A stretch of DNA of 64,000 nucleotides from Campylobacterota bacterium (GTDB lineage: Bacteria; Campylobacterota; Campylobacteria; Campylobacterales; Thiovulaceae), in assembly GCA_030152305.1 (NCBI GenBank), contig JASKOM010000009.1, positions 27,183-91,182 on the forward strand. The letters run 5' to 3'. Under the pieces are notes generated by a model. The model had not been told where the DNA came from and did not search any database. It was given only the letters and a program-made list of their open reading frames with translations. Of this stretch, positions 55,915 through 64,000 are shown in pieces. The position numbers and the translations under genes were made by a program. Each line of letters begins with the position of its first letter. Position 1 is the stretch's first letter.

Positions 55915-57520
55915 TATCAAAACTTCGGCTTTTGGCTTAGCAAAAGGTGTTCAGCTACAAAGCGAAGATAGTTTTGATGTAAAGCATTTTAATAACGGCA
56001 AAACTGTTGCCGTTCTTTGTGATGGTGTCGGAAGTGCAAAGGAGGGGCGGGAAGCCTCTCAAAAAGTTGTAAATCATATTATTTCAGGTTTTGAAAATTC
56101 GCCTGACGATTGGGATATTCCGCAAACTTTATCGCACCTCATCAAATCTATTAATTCGATTTTGTTTCACAAGTCTGAATCTGAATATGGAAATCCGCAA
56201 ATGGTTACGACATTGACAGCCGTAATTATTGAAGGCAACAGACTTTATGGAGCAAATGTCGGAGACAGTCGAATTTATTTAGTTCGAGATAATAATTTAA
56301 AACAGCTTTCACTTGATCATTCGTTAAATGGAACAAATGCTTTGACAAAAGCAATTGGACTTCAGCCAGAAATTGAGCCATATTATTTTGAAAATAATTT
56401 AAAAGAAAATGATTTTATTTTGATGGCTTCCGACGGTTTATATAGCGAATTGACAGATCGAGAAATTATTGATCACATGCCAATGATGGCAAATGGTCTT
56501 GTTAAATATTTAAACCGAAAAGTTCATGAAAATTTGCGAGATGATGCCTCGGCGATAATTTTAAAATTTATCGAAAATATCGAACATCGCGAAATTCGAG
56601 AACCTTTGGAAATTCCAGAAAATTTAAATATTGGTGATGAGGTCGATGGCTATAAATTATTAAAACCGTTGGCTTTAAATATGAGAACTTGGCTTGTCGA
56701 AAAAAATAATAATAAAGTCGTTATGAAATTTCCTCCTGCTTCAGCAAGAGAATCTCGTGAAGAGCTTTTGACCTTTTCAAGAGAGACTTTATATAGCATC
56801 GAAATTAATCACAAACTTTTTCCTCGAGCTTATATTCCTGAAAATCGCAAATATAAATATTATTTAATAGAATTTCTTGAAGGTAAAAATTTATTAGAAT
56901 ATTTAAATAATAATAAATTTATCTCGACGAATGATGCAATTGAATTATTAAAAATTTTATTAGAAGGTTCAGCATATTTATTAAAACGAAATTTATTACA
57001 TGGTGATATAAAACCAGAAAATATAATTCGTTTAAATATAGACGGAAGTTTTAAAATTGTTGATTTTGGTTCAATTGTTGAAATTTTTTCGCTGAATTCT
57101 CGAGCTGGAACTCCGTCGTATTTAGCTCCTGAACGATTTAATAATTCGCCAATTTCTGAAAGCACTGAAATATTTGCAATTGGTGTAACGATTTATAAAT
57201 TATTGACTGATAAATTTCCATATGGTGAAATTGAACCTTTTCAGAATCCAACATTTCATAAAAATCCAGAAGCTCCATCGAAAATAAATCGAGCTGTTCC
57301 TGTTTGGCTTGATTATTTAATTTTACGAATGGTTCATCGAGATTATAAAATAAGATATAAACATTTTTCTGAAATTAATTATGACTTAAAACATACGGAA
57401 AATATAAAAGATATTTTTTCGTCTCAAGCTCCATTGTTACAAAGAGATCCATTGAAATTTTATAAAATAGCTTTTTGGTCAGCCATTTTTTTAAATATTT
57501 TTCAGGCTATATATAAATAA
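55895..57520 (+). CDS. PP2C phosphatase fused to a serine/threonine protein kinase, nitrate operon
   Basis: Protein of 541 aa. PP2C-type phosphatase at about 8-230: AVLCDGVGSAKEGREAS, ANVGDSRIYLVR, MASDGLYSEL and DDASAI supply the metal-binding Asp residues. Kinase at about 250-505: Lys in VVMKF, catalytic HGDIKPEN, IVDFGS and GTPSYLAPERF; the glycine loop is weak. A C-terminal membrane helix (FWSAIFLNIFQAIY) anchors it. Such fusions accompany narK in several nitrate-assimilating bacteria and may control uptake by phosphorylation. Target unknown. Confidence 0.9.
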   Translation: MQVEKSNIKTSAFGLAKGVQLQSEDSFDVKHFNNGKTVAVLCDGVGSAKEGREASQKVVNHIISGFENSPDDWDIPQTLSHLIKSINSILFHKSESEYGNPQMVTTLTAVIIEGNRLYGANVGDSRIYLVRDNNLKQLSLDHSLNGTNALTKAIGLQPEIEPYYFENNLKENDFILMASDGLYSELTDREIIDHMPMMANGLVKYLNRKVHENLRDDASAIILKFIENIEHREIREPLEIPENLNIGDEVDGYKLLKPLALNMRTWLVEKNNNKVVMKFPPASARESREELLTFSRETLYSIEINHKLFPRAYIPENRKYKYYLIEFLEGKNLLEYLNNNKFISTNDAIELLKILLEGSAYLLKRNLLHGDIKPENIIRLNIDGSFKIVDFGSIVEIFSLNSRAGTPSYLAPERFNNSPISESTEIFAIGVTIYKLLTDKFPYGEIEPFQNPTFHKNPEAPSKINRAVPVWLDYLILRMVHRDYKIRYKHFSEINYDLKHTENIKDIFSSQAPLLQRDPLKFYKIAFWSAIFLNIFQAIYK

Positions 57521-57535
57521 TAAAGGATTTTAACT

Positions 57536-58855
57536 TTGCAAGTTTTACCAATTGTTCTCAATCGTCCCAAAGTTTTATTAATCGGTGGTGGCAAAGTTGC
57601 AACTCAAAAAGCAACGGCTTTATTAAAAAGCGGAATTGATTTTACGGCTGTTTCTATAAATTTTATCGAAGAATTTCCAAATGATAAAAATATAAAAAAA
57701 TTTGTTCGTGCCGTTTCGAGAAGAGATCTTGTTGGTTATTCGTTAATTATCGATGCAACAGGAAATAACGAAGTTCGAGCTTTAGTTTTATCAGAACGAT
57801 GGCGACTTGGTTATTTATTAAATCGTGTTGATGAACCCGATGAAAGCGATATTTTTTTTACTTCGATGATTGTTCGAGGCGATTTAAAAATTTCTGTTTC
57901 GACTTCGGGCAAAAGTCCAAAAATGGGTCAAATCGTTCGCGATCATATCGATCGAGTTTTGCCAGATAATTTAAATAATTTATTAAATAATTTTGGAATT
58001 GATCGAGAAAATAATAATTTAGATTTAAATAAAGTCGAAAATGAGACTCGTTCAGCTTTGAGAAAAGTTTTTTTAATCGGTGCTGGAACTGGTGATCCTG
58101 ATTTATTGACTGTTAAAGCTTTAAAAACGATGCAAATCGTTAATGTAATGTTTTATGATCATCTTGTTTCGAAAGAGATTTTAGAGCTTGTTCCAAAAAG
58201 TTGCCGTCTTGTTTCTGTTGGAAAACAGGCTGGAAGTCATTCGAAAAAGCAACGAGAAATTAATAAAATGATGTTCGATGAGGTCGAAAAAGGTAATTTA
58301 GTCGGCAGATTAAAAGCTGGTGATCCATATGTTTTCGGTCGTGGCGGTGAAGAATTTATGTTTTTAAGCGAACGAGGAATAAATATCGAAGTCATCGCTG
58401 GTGTTTCATCGTCAATTTCTTACGGTTTGCCTCCAACTCTTCGAGGAGTTTCTTCTGGTTTTTCGATCGTGTCGGCTCATTTATCAGGCAATCGAATTAA
58501 TTTAGATTGGGTTGATTTATTAAAAATGAAAAATCACACGGTCGTTGTTTTGATGGGTTTATCAAGACGACAAGAAATTAAAAAACGAGCTATCGAATTA
58601 GAAATCGATTTAGATTATCCAGTTTTGATTGTTTCGTATATTTCGAGATTGACTGAAAAAAGAGTTCTTTGCAAAATATCAGAACTTGATGAAATCGAGA
58701 ATATTAGTTCTCCAGCTGTTTTAATATTTGGTGAAATTGCAAAATATGATCAAAAATTTAACATGAATTCGATTATATATTCTCGAGAAAATTATATAAA
58801 TAATTTAAATAATGATATGAATAACGAGGAAAACGAAAATGAAGAGCTTAGCTGA
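57536..58855 (+). CDS. cysG: Sirohaem synthase (precorrin-2 dehydrogenase/ferrochelatase plus uroporphyrinogen-III methyltransferase)
   Basis: Protein of 439 aa from TTG 57536 with RBS AAAGGA. N-terminal NAD-dependent domain (about 1-150): VLLIGGGKVATQKATALL and STSGKSPKMGQIVRDHI. C-terminal SUMT domain (about 175-420): FLIGAGTGDPDLLTVKAL, LKAGDPYVFGRGGEE and VIAGVSSSISYGLP. It makes sirohaem for the nitrite reductase encoded next, which it overlaps by 17 bases. Slightly shorter than the E. coli enzyme. Confidence 0.95.
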   Translation: MQVLPIVLNRPKVLLIGGGKVATQKATALLKSGIDFTAVSINFIEEFPNDKNIKKFVRAVSRRDLVGYSLIIDATGNNEVRALVLSERWRLGYLLNRVDEPDESDIFFTSMIVRGDLKISVSTSGKSPKMGQIVRDHIDRVLPDNLNNLLNNFGIDRENNNLDLNKVENETRSALRKVFLIGAGTGDPDLLTVKALKTMQIVNVMFYDHLVSKEILELVPKSCRLVSVGKQAGSHSKKQREINKMMFDEVEKGNLVGRLKAGDPYVFGRGGEEFMFLSERGINIEVIAGVSSSISYGLPPTLRGVSSGFSIVSAHLSGNRINLDWVDLLKMKNHTVVVLMGLSRRQEIKKRAIELEIDLDYPVLIVSYISRLTEKRVLCKISELDEIENISSPAVLIFGEIAKYDQKFNMNSIIYSRENYINNLNNDMNNEENENEELS

Positions 58856-60707
58856 AGTGTCTCAAGAAAGATCAAAAAAAATAAATAAAATTGAAGAGTT
58901 AAAAAAACGACGAACTCCAGCTGAAGCATTTGCACAGCTTGAAACATATGCTAAAAATGGCTACGGTTCAATGTTGCCAGACGACTTAGATTTTTTATTA
59001 AAATCGTTTGGAATTTATGATCGACCGCAACCAAATTCGTTTATGATTCGAGTTCGTGTTCCAAATGGCAAATTAACTTATCAAATGGCTTTAAAAGTTG
59101 GTGAAATTGCAAATTTATATGGAGCTGGTCAAATCGATGTTACGACAAGAATGCAATTTCAGATTAGAAATTTGCGAATCGAAACAGTTCCAACTGTTTT
59201 AAAAGAGCTTGAATCTGTTGGTCTTTCGCCGTTTCAAACTGGTGTTGATAATATTCGAAATATCGTTTCTGATCCGTTAAATAGTTTTGCCGTTGATAGT
59301 GTCATCGAAACTGATTCGATCGTCGAACGAATGAATAATATTTTTGTAAAAAAAGATGAATGGATCACGGTTTTGCCACGAAAATTTAATGTTGGAATTA
59401 ATGGCAGTTTTTCAAATCGTTCGAATATTTGGGGTCATGATGTTGCTTTTGTTCTCGCTCAAAAAGATGGCAATTTCGGTTTTAATTTATATTTAGGCGG
59501 AAAAGTTGGAGAAAGTGCTAAAGCTACAAATATATTTTTAACAAATAGCGATGAGGTCGTTTATATTTTTGAGCTAATTTTAAATATATTTAAAGAATTC
59601 GGTTTTAGAGATAATCGAAATAAAAATAGACTTTTTTACCTCATCGATTCGATAGGCATTACGAAATTCGAAGAAGAAATCAGAAGTCAAAGCAAAATAA
59701 ATTTTTTAACATCTGGCAAAAGCATGATCGATTTCGAAAATTTAAATAATGATCTTGTTCAGTTAAAAAATAAAAAATATGCCAAATTAATTGTCGTTCC
59801 CGCTGGAATTTTTTCAGGCAACGGTTTAATTGAACTTGCAGAAATTACTAAAAATATTGACGGCGAATTGAGATTTTCGTATGATCAAAATATTTATATT
59901 GTCGGAGTTGATAAATTATTTTTAGAAAATAATAAAAATTTGTTTGTTAATTTTGATAAATTTAGTAATCCGTATTATAAAAATATGATTGCTTGTGCTG
60001 GTTCAAAAGATTGCCCGTTTGGAGTTATTCCGAATAAACCTGATGCGATAAATATGGCAAATTATCTTTCTGAAAAAGTTCCTTTGTCTGATGATTCGAC
60101 AATTCGATTTCATTGGAGCGGTTGTCCAAAAGGTTGCGGAATTCACGGTTTTGGTGATATAGGTTTTGAAGGAACTAGAGTTAAATCTGGCGGTTCAACT
60201 GTTGATGGAGTTTATTTATCGATTGGTGGCAAAATGAACGGCGAAGGTCGAGAAGGTCATCGTTTCATGAAAGCTATGCCCATCACAGAAGCAAAATTAT
60301 ATATTTCAGATCTCATGAGAATTTATAAAAGCAAAAAATTAAATTATGAAACTTTCTCGAAATTTGAAGAGCGGTTTTTATCGAAATATTCAAACGGTGC
60401 TTTGGAATTTATTTTAAAATTTAGTCGTAAATTTAATGAAATTCCTGAAAAGTTTTTGCATGAAAAACCACAAAGTGGCAAAATTGAACAGTTTGAAATT
60501 TTCGCAATTGGTGTAGAAATTTATAAAAATTTATCTGGTGTTTTGCCATATTTAGATATTAAAAATTTCACTTCAAAAAGTAATTTTTCGGCTAAAGAGA
60601 TTAAACATGTTTTTTATCCTGTTTTGGCAAAAATGATCGAACGAGATATTAATCATCGCTATGAAGCTTTTTCGGAAATTATTGTTGATATGGAAAAATT
60701 ATCATGA
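58839..60707 (+). CDS. nirA: Assimilatory ferredoxin-type nitrite reductase with a kinase C-lobe-like tail
   Basis: Protein of 622 aa. Two sulfite/nitrite reductase half-domains with the sirohaem and 4Fe-4S ligands in CAGSKDCPFG and HWSGCPKGCGIHGFGD, and DVTTRMQFQIRN. It reduces nitrite to ammonium. After about residue 545 the enzyme is followed by about 72 residues, EQFEIFAIGVEIYKNLSG ... ERDINHRYEAFSEI, that align with the C-lobe of the kinase encoded three genes upstream (residues 425-497). The tail lacks all catalytic kinase motifs. The stop overlaps the narB start as ATGA. Confidence 0.92.
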   Translation: MKSLAEVSQERSKKINKIEELKKRRTPAEAFAQLETYAKNGYGSMLPDDLDFLLKSFGIYDRPQPNSFMIRVRVPNGKLTYQMALKVGEIANLYGAGQIDVTTRMQFQIRNLRIETVPTVLKELESVGLSPFQTGVDNIRNIVSDPLNSFAVDSVIETDSIVERMNNIFVKKDEWITVLPRKFNVGINGSFSNRSNIWGHDVAFVLAQKDGNFGFNLYLGGKVGESAKATNIFLTNSDEVVYIFELILNIFKEFGFRDNRNKNRLFYLIDSIGITKFEEEIRSQSKINFLTSGKSMIDFENLNNDLVQLKNKKYAKLIVVPAGIFSGNGLIELAEITKNIDGELRFSYDQNIYIVGVDKLFLENNKNLFVNFDKFSNPYYKNMIACAGSKDCPFGVIPNKPDAINMANYLSEKVPLSDDSTIRFHWSGCPKGCGIHGFGDIGFEGTRVKSGGSTVDGVYLSIGGKMNGEGREGHRFMKAMPITEAKLYISDLMRIYKSKKLNYETFSKFEERFLSKYSNGALEFILKFSRKFNEIPEKFLHEKPQSGKIEQFEIFAIGVEIYKNLSGVLPYLDIKNFTSKSNFSAKEIKHVFYPVLAKMIERDINHRYEAFSEIIVDMEKLS

Positions 60708-62677
60708 TCGTTGATGAGGTAGTAAAAACTGTTTGCGGTTTCTGTGGTGTCGGTTGCGGTCTCGAAGTCGAATTAATAAATAATCAGCCCGTAAAATTAA
60801 AAGGTGATAAAAATTATGAAATTAACGGCGGTTTAATCTGTTCAAAAGGGGCTTCGCAATTAAAAAGCATAAATAAAAATCGTCTGTTAAAAGCTATGTT
60901 TCGCGAAAATATAAATAGCGATTTTCGTGAAATTAGCATGAACGAAGCGATTGATATTGCAGTGAAAAAAATAAAAAATAGCATTGAACGAGATCCAAAA
61001 AAGATCGGTTTTTATTTATCTGGTCAATTATTAAATGAAGATTATTATTTGGCTAATAAATTAGCTAAAGGTTTTATTAAAACGAATAATGTCGATACGA
61101 ATAGTCGAACTTGCATGGCAAGTGCCGTTGTCGGTTATAAAAAAAGTCTCGGTTTTGATTTTGTTCCGATTACTCAAAATGAGGCTTTAAAAACTGAATT
61201 ATTTATTATAATCGGTTCGAATATGGCTGAATCGCATGTCGTTTTATTTAATAAAATTAAAAAAGAAAAAGAATTAAATCGCGGTTTGAAAATTGTCGTG
61301 ATTGATCCGCGAAAAACGAAAACAGCAGAAATATCAGATTTATTTATCGATATAAATATTGGCAAAGATGTTTTTTTGTTAAATGCTCTCGCGAAAAAAT
61401 TATTAGATAATAATTTATTAAAGCCAAATGTTTTATTAAATGGTTTAGATATTTATTTAGAAAAAATAAAAAATATAGATATAAATGAAAATTTAAAAAT
61501 TGCTGGTGTTTCGCATGATAAATTTAATTTATTATTTGAAATGTGGAAAAATGCGAACAATATTGTTTCAGCTTGGACAATGGGAATTAATCAAAGTTCA
61601 AATGGTGTAGCAGGAAATTTAGCAATTATTAATTTGCATTTATTAACTGGTCAAATTTTTAAAGATTTTTCTGGACCACTTTCGCTAACTGGTCAGCCAA
61701 ATGCAATGGGCGGTCGCGAAGTTGGAGGTTTGGCAACAACTTTAGCCGTTCATCTTGATTATTCTGAAGAAAATATAAAAAAGGTTGAGAACTTTTGGCA
61801 AACTGAAAATATGCCTCGAAATATCGGTTTGACGGCTTTTGAAATGTTCGAAAAAGGCAATCTTGAAGTTTTGTTAGTTTCTCATACTGATCCTGTTTTT
61901 CATTTGCCAAATCGTAACCTCATCGAATCAAAAATAAAAGATATCGATTTTGTAATTGAATTAAATGCTTATACGAATTCGGAAACATCGAAGTTTGCTC
62001 ATTTATTGATTCCAGCTTTGCCATTTGGTGAAAAAAATGGAACTCAAACAAATCTCGATCGATTAATAACTTTGCAAAATCAATTAACAAATAGAACAGG
62101 TGAAGGTTTTGCAGATTGGCAAATTTTTGCTGAAATTGGAAAACGACTCGGATTTAACGAGCAATTTGATTATAAAAATGAGATTGAAATATTTGATGAA
62201 TATCGCGAAATGACAAAGTTAAGCCCTGATTTAGATATTTGGAAAGTTTCGTATAGCGATTTGAAAAAAGAGCCGTTTCGATGGGGCAAAGATTTTAAAA
62301 TTGAAAAAGCTAATATTATTTTTCCTGAATATATAAATAATTTAGAAGATATCGATGAAGATTATCCGTTTATGTTATTAACTGGTCGAATAAATCATGC
62401 TTGGCATTCAAGCACAAAATTTGGACAAGAAAAATATCCAGTTCAGATTTCAAAAATTGATGCGAATAATTTAAATATTATAAACGGGGATAAAATTATT
62501 GTTGAAAGTCGTTACGGAAAAATTGTCGATGAGGTCGAGATTTCAGCAAATTTAAAAGCTGGAATAATATTTATTCCAATGCATAATCGAGAAGTTAATC
62601 GATTAACAAATTCACTTATTGATAATATTAGCAAAGAACCTGAATATAAAACAGCTGTAAAAATAATAAAAATATAA
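60704..62677 (+). CDS. narB: Assimilatory nitrate reductase catalytic subunit
   Basis: Protein of 657 aa of the molybdopterin oxidoreductase family. N-terminal 4Fe-4S site CGFCGVGCGLEV and GGLICSKGA, Cys in TNSRTCMASAVVG near the molybdenum site, and the dinucleotide-binding C-terminal domain (LLTGRINHAWHSSTKFG). It reduces nitrate to nitrite, and is somewhat shorter than cyanobacterial NarB (about 730 aa). Its GATGAGGT at 60713 falls nine bases into the gene. Last gene of the operon. Confidence 0.94.
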   Translation: MIVDEVVKTVCGFCGVGCGLEVELINNQPVKLKGDKNYEINGGLICSKGASQLKSINKNRLLKAMFRENINSDFREISMNEAIDIAVKKIKNSIERDPKKIGFYLSGQLLNEDYYLANKLAKGFIKTNNVDTNSRTCMASAVVGYKKSLGFDFVPITQNEALKTELFIIIGSNMAESHVVLFNKIKKEKELNRGLKIVVIDPRKTKTAEISDLFIDINIGKDVFLLNALAKKLLDNNLLKPNVLLNGLDIYLEKIKNIDINENLKIAGVSHDKFNLLFEMWKNANNIVSAWTMGINQSSNGVAGNLAIINLHLLTGQIFKDFSGPLSLTGQPNAMGGREVGGLATTLAVHLDYSEENIKKVENFWQTENMPRNIGLTAFEMFEKGNLEVLLVSHTDPVFHLPNRNLIESKIKDIDFVIELNAYTNSETSKFAHLLIPALPFGEKNGTQTNLDRLITLQNQLTNRTGEGFADWQIFAEIGKRLGFNEQFDYKNEIEIFDEYREMTKLSPDLDIWKVSYSDLKKEPFRWGKDFKIEKANIIFPEYINNLEDIDEDYPFMLLTGRINHAWHSSTKFGQEKYPVQISKIDANNLNIINGDKIIVESRYGKIVDEVEISANLKAGIIFIPMHNREVNRLTNSLIDNISKEPEYKTAVKIIKI

Positions 62678-62693
62678 AATTCGCAAGATAAAA

Positions 62694-62713
62694 CAAAGGC
62701 TAAAAAGCCTTTG
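62694..62713. terminator. Hairpin between narB and the convergent restriction gene
   Basis: CAAAGGCT and AGCCTTTG enclose AAAA. Read on the minus strand it is followed by TTTTATC, so it better terminates the restriction gene; it can also end the narB transcript. Confidence 0.6.
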
Positions 62714-62747
62714 AATCCTGCTAACGGTTGTATCTCGAGTTGATCTA

Positions 62748-64000
62748 CTAATTACTCTCAACAATTTTAATTTCATCTTCACTCAAATCATAAAGTTCAT
62801 AGACCTTTTGGTTTATTTCTTTATCAATTTCATTGATGTGATTTTGGAGGGTTATAAGTTCTTTTTTTAGTTTGATTTTTCTATCAAAATTATCATTTTT
62901 CAAAGCCTCATCAAGCAAGATTTTATAATCTTTGATTTTTTGTTTTGCTTCCAAAATCTCATCGACAAGTTTTATAAATGACTCATCATCTTTTATATCT
63001 TTGATTGGTAAATTCAATAAAGGTTCTTTATCGACTTGATACAAATCACCCAGCATTTTCCCTTTATTTTTTAACCAAAAAGCAATTAATTTTGAATTTA
63101 ATAAAGCAGTCAAGAACTTCATATTAAGTCTGTTTGTTTGTATAGAAAAATATGTTTGAGATACATAACAATCAAAGTCTGTATATGCAAAAGTAGGCAT
63201 TTTGCATTTTCTAAGAGAGATTATTTTTTCATTGTTGAAAAATTTCTCATCCCTTGAACGATGTAATCCGTAAGGTTTATTGTCAGATGTAATTACACTT
63301 TGAAATTTATCAAGATGATTTTTAATATTTGGATAATTATCCAAACTATTTTGATTTTTATAGCTTGAATTTGTGTAAATTACCCATAAATTATTTTCTT
63401 TATTCCCCCAATATCTTTCTAATTCATTGGTAGTATAAAATGGTTTTATGAGCTTTTTTTCTGATGCTGTAAAAGCAAATTGAGTATATTCTTTTTGAGA
63501 CAAATTAAATATCCCATCGCCAATATTAAAACTATCTCCTAAAATATTTTTTGAACTTTGATTCACAAAATCTTGATGAACATCTATTCCGTTTGCAATT
63601 TCTTTATTTTCAAAAACAAAATTTTGTTGAGCTTGAATCTTATCAAGGACTATTTCAATATTTTCATTTGAAAAATTTATGATGCTATCTAACATTTTTG
63701 ATTTATTGATGGTAGATATAAAATATTCAAACTTTTCATTTTTGACTTTATGTAAAAAATCATTTGCTTCAATATGAGAAATCTTTTTGTCAATAACTTT
63801 ACTTATATTTATTTTGTACTCTTCGTTATTTGTATCTCTACTTATAATATAAATCATAGTTTGTATTCCAGCATCTTCAAAAACCAAATTCGAACCAAAA
63901 TGAAGCAAACTTTCAACGGCTTTATTTTCAGCCAAAAATCCTCTTATGCCACTTCCAAAATCAGATATTAAAAACTTATGAGGCAAAATATAGCTAAGTT
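62748..64000 (-). CDS. C-terminal part of a second restriction-modification enzyme (Eco57I/TaqI-like specificity domain)
   Basis: The frame is open to the window edge. A TTG at 63986 is not the true start, since codons continue upstream as LSYILPHKFL. That segment plus FGSGIRGFLAENKAVE follows the NPPY motif in adenine methylases. Further on are the target-recognition features ELERYWGNKENNLWVIY, KPYGLHRSRDEKFF, SQTYFSIQ and LNSKLIAFWLKNKGKMLGDLYQVDKEPL, typical of type IIG enzymes with a TaqI-like C-terminal domain, and a helical coil (about 330-412). The catalytic methylase and any nuclease lie outside the window. No exact GATGAGGT inside. Confidence 0.82.
   Translation of the reverse strand, partial: LSYILPHKFLISDFGSGIRGFLAENKAVESLLHFGSNLVFEDAGIQTMIYIISRDTNNEEYKINISKVIDKKISHIEANDFLHKVKNEKFEYFISTINKSKMLDSIINFSNENIEIVLDKIQAQQNFVFENKEIANGIDVHQDFVNQSSKNILGDSFNIGDGIFNLSQKEYTQFAFTASEKKLIKPFYTTNELERYWGNKENNLWVIYTNSSYKNQNSLDNYPNIKNHLDKFQSVITSDNKPYGLHRSRDEKFFNNEKIISLRKCKMPTFAYTDFDCYVSQTYFSIQTNRLNMKFLTALLNSKLIAFWLKNKGKMLGDLYQVDKEPLLNLPIKDIKDDESFIKLVDEILEAKQKIKDYKILLDEALKNDNFDRKIKLKKELITLQNHINEIDKEINQKVYELYDLSEDEIKIVESN

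Larger units (their letters stand above)
620..62535. repeat. Dispersed 8-mer GATGAGGT, candidate uptake or genome recognition sequence
   Basis: Read by eye. Plus-strand copies start at 620, 1776, 5670, 10117, 11133, 16127, 17954, 23338, 29440, 31963, 34931, 41383, 47711, 48860, 52741, 56636, 58277, 59550, 60713, 62528. Minus-strand copies (seen as ACCTCATC) start at 960, 3816, 7240, 8686, 11615, 16988, 21751, 28958, 32221, 34462, 37518, 39560, 46862, 48837, 52424, 54464, 56136, 59638, 61917. The base before is C in 27, T in 11, A in 1; the base after is most often C (19). Reading frames used include Asp-Glu-Val, Asp/Asn/His-Leu-Ile and Thr-Ser-Ser. Confidence 0.85.

Noticed and set aside
62906..62912. 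Another GATGAGGT copy in the last restriction gene
   Set aside because: Only seven bases match (GCCTCATC); not counted.
1..64000. CRISPR array
   Set aside because: No set of regularly spaced direct repeats of 23-40 bases and no cas gene are visible.

Overview
This is a strongly AT-rich chromosomal window (by eye below 30% GC). Gene content points to a free-living or host-associated member of the Campylobacterota (Epsilonproteobacteria). The evidence is futalosine-type menaquinone genes (mqnD, a UbiD-family decarboxylase), the polyamine genes aguB and nspC, a monohaem cytochrome c553, an isolated atpE with a signal-like N-terminus, a short glucose-6-phosphate isomerase, an Opr-type porin, and a narK-kinase-cysG-nirA-narB nitrate assimilation block. 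I cannot name the genus.

Layout. 1-1954 (-): 3' part missing of a large surface lipoprotein. 2267-7992 (+): a tight four-gene operon of protein kinase, ZorA/MotA-like channel with coiled-coil tail, ZorB/MotB-like OmpA protein and WD40-type propeller; it looks like an undescribed relative of the Zorya anti-phage systems. 8058-14268 (-): MarR-controlled RND efflux operon with a clear palindromic operator. 14540-21940 (+): accessory island with two KilA-N genes, a restriction-modification enzyme broken by an in-frame amber codon, a pentapeptide-like membrane protein, and two small genes (one XRE regulator) that share a duplicated leader. 22198-26581 (+): trpB, porin, lytic transglycosylase. 26466-42897 (-): a long co-directional core run (pgi, ffh, ubiE/menG, fliG, frameshifted psiE-like gene, mqnD, two rhodaneses, SMR pump, aguB, chemoreceptor, waaF, fliO-like, fliN, cheX-like, nspC, dsbC-like). 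43017-43121 (-): 4.5S SRP RNA. 43385-54117 (+): cytochrome c, atpE, tRNA-Leu(GAG), ruvB, a GDP-mannose dehydratase gene containing two inteins, an S4 protein, dctM, a sliding clamp, ubiD-family gene, lgt. 54649-62677 (+): nitrate assimilation operon including a phosphatase-kinase fusion and a nitrite reductase with a kinase-like C-terminal tail. 62748-64000 (-): C-terminal part of a second restriction-modification enzyme, cut by the window end.

The most unexpected feature runs through the whole window. The 8-mer GATGAGGT, nearly always preceded by C or T, occurs about 39 times, about equally on both strands and mostly inside genes, where it forces codons (GAG, CTC) that the genes otherwise rarely use. 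A rough composition estimate predicts about one. One pair forms an inverted repeat between genes at 48837-48867, as DNA uptake sequences do in Neisseria and Haemophilus. I propose it as a candidate DNA uptake or other genome-wide recognition sequence.
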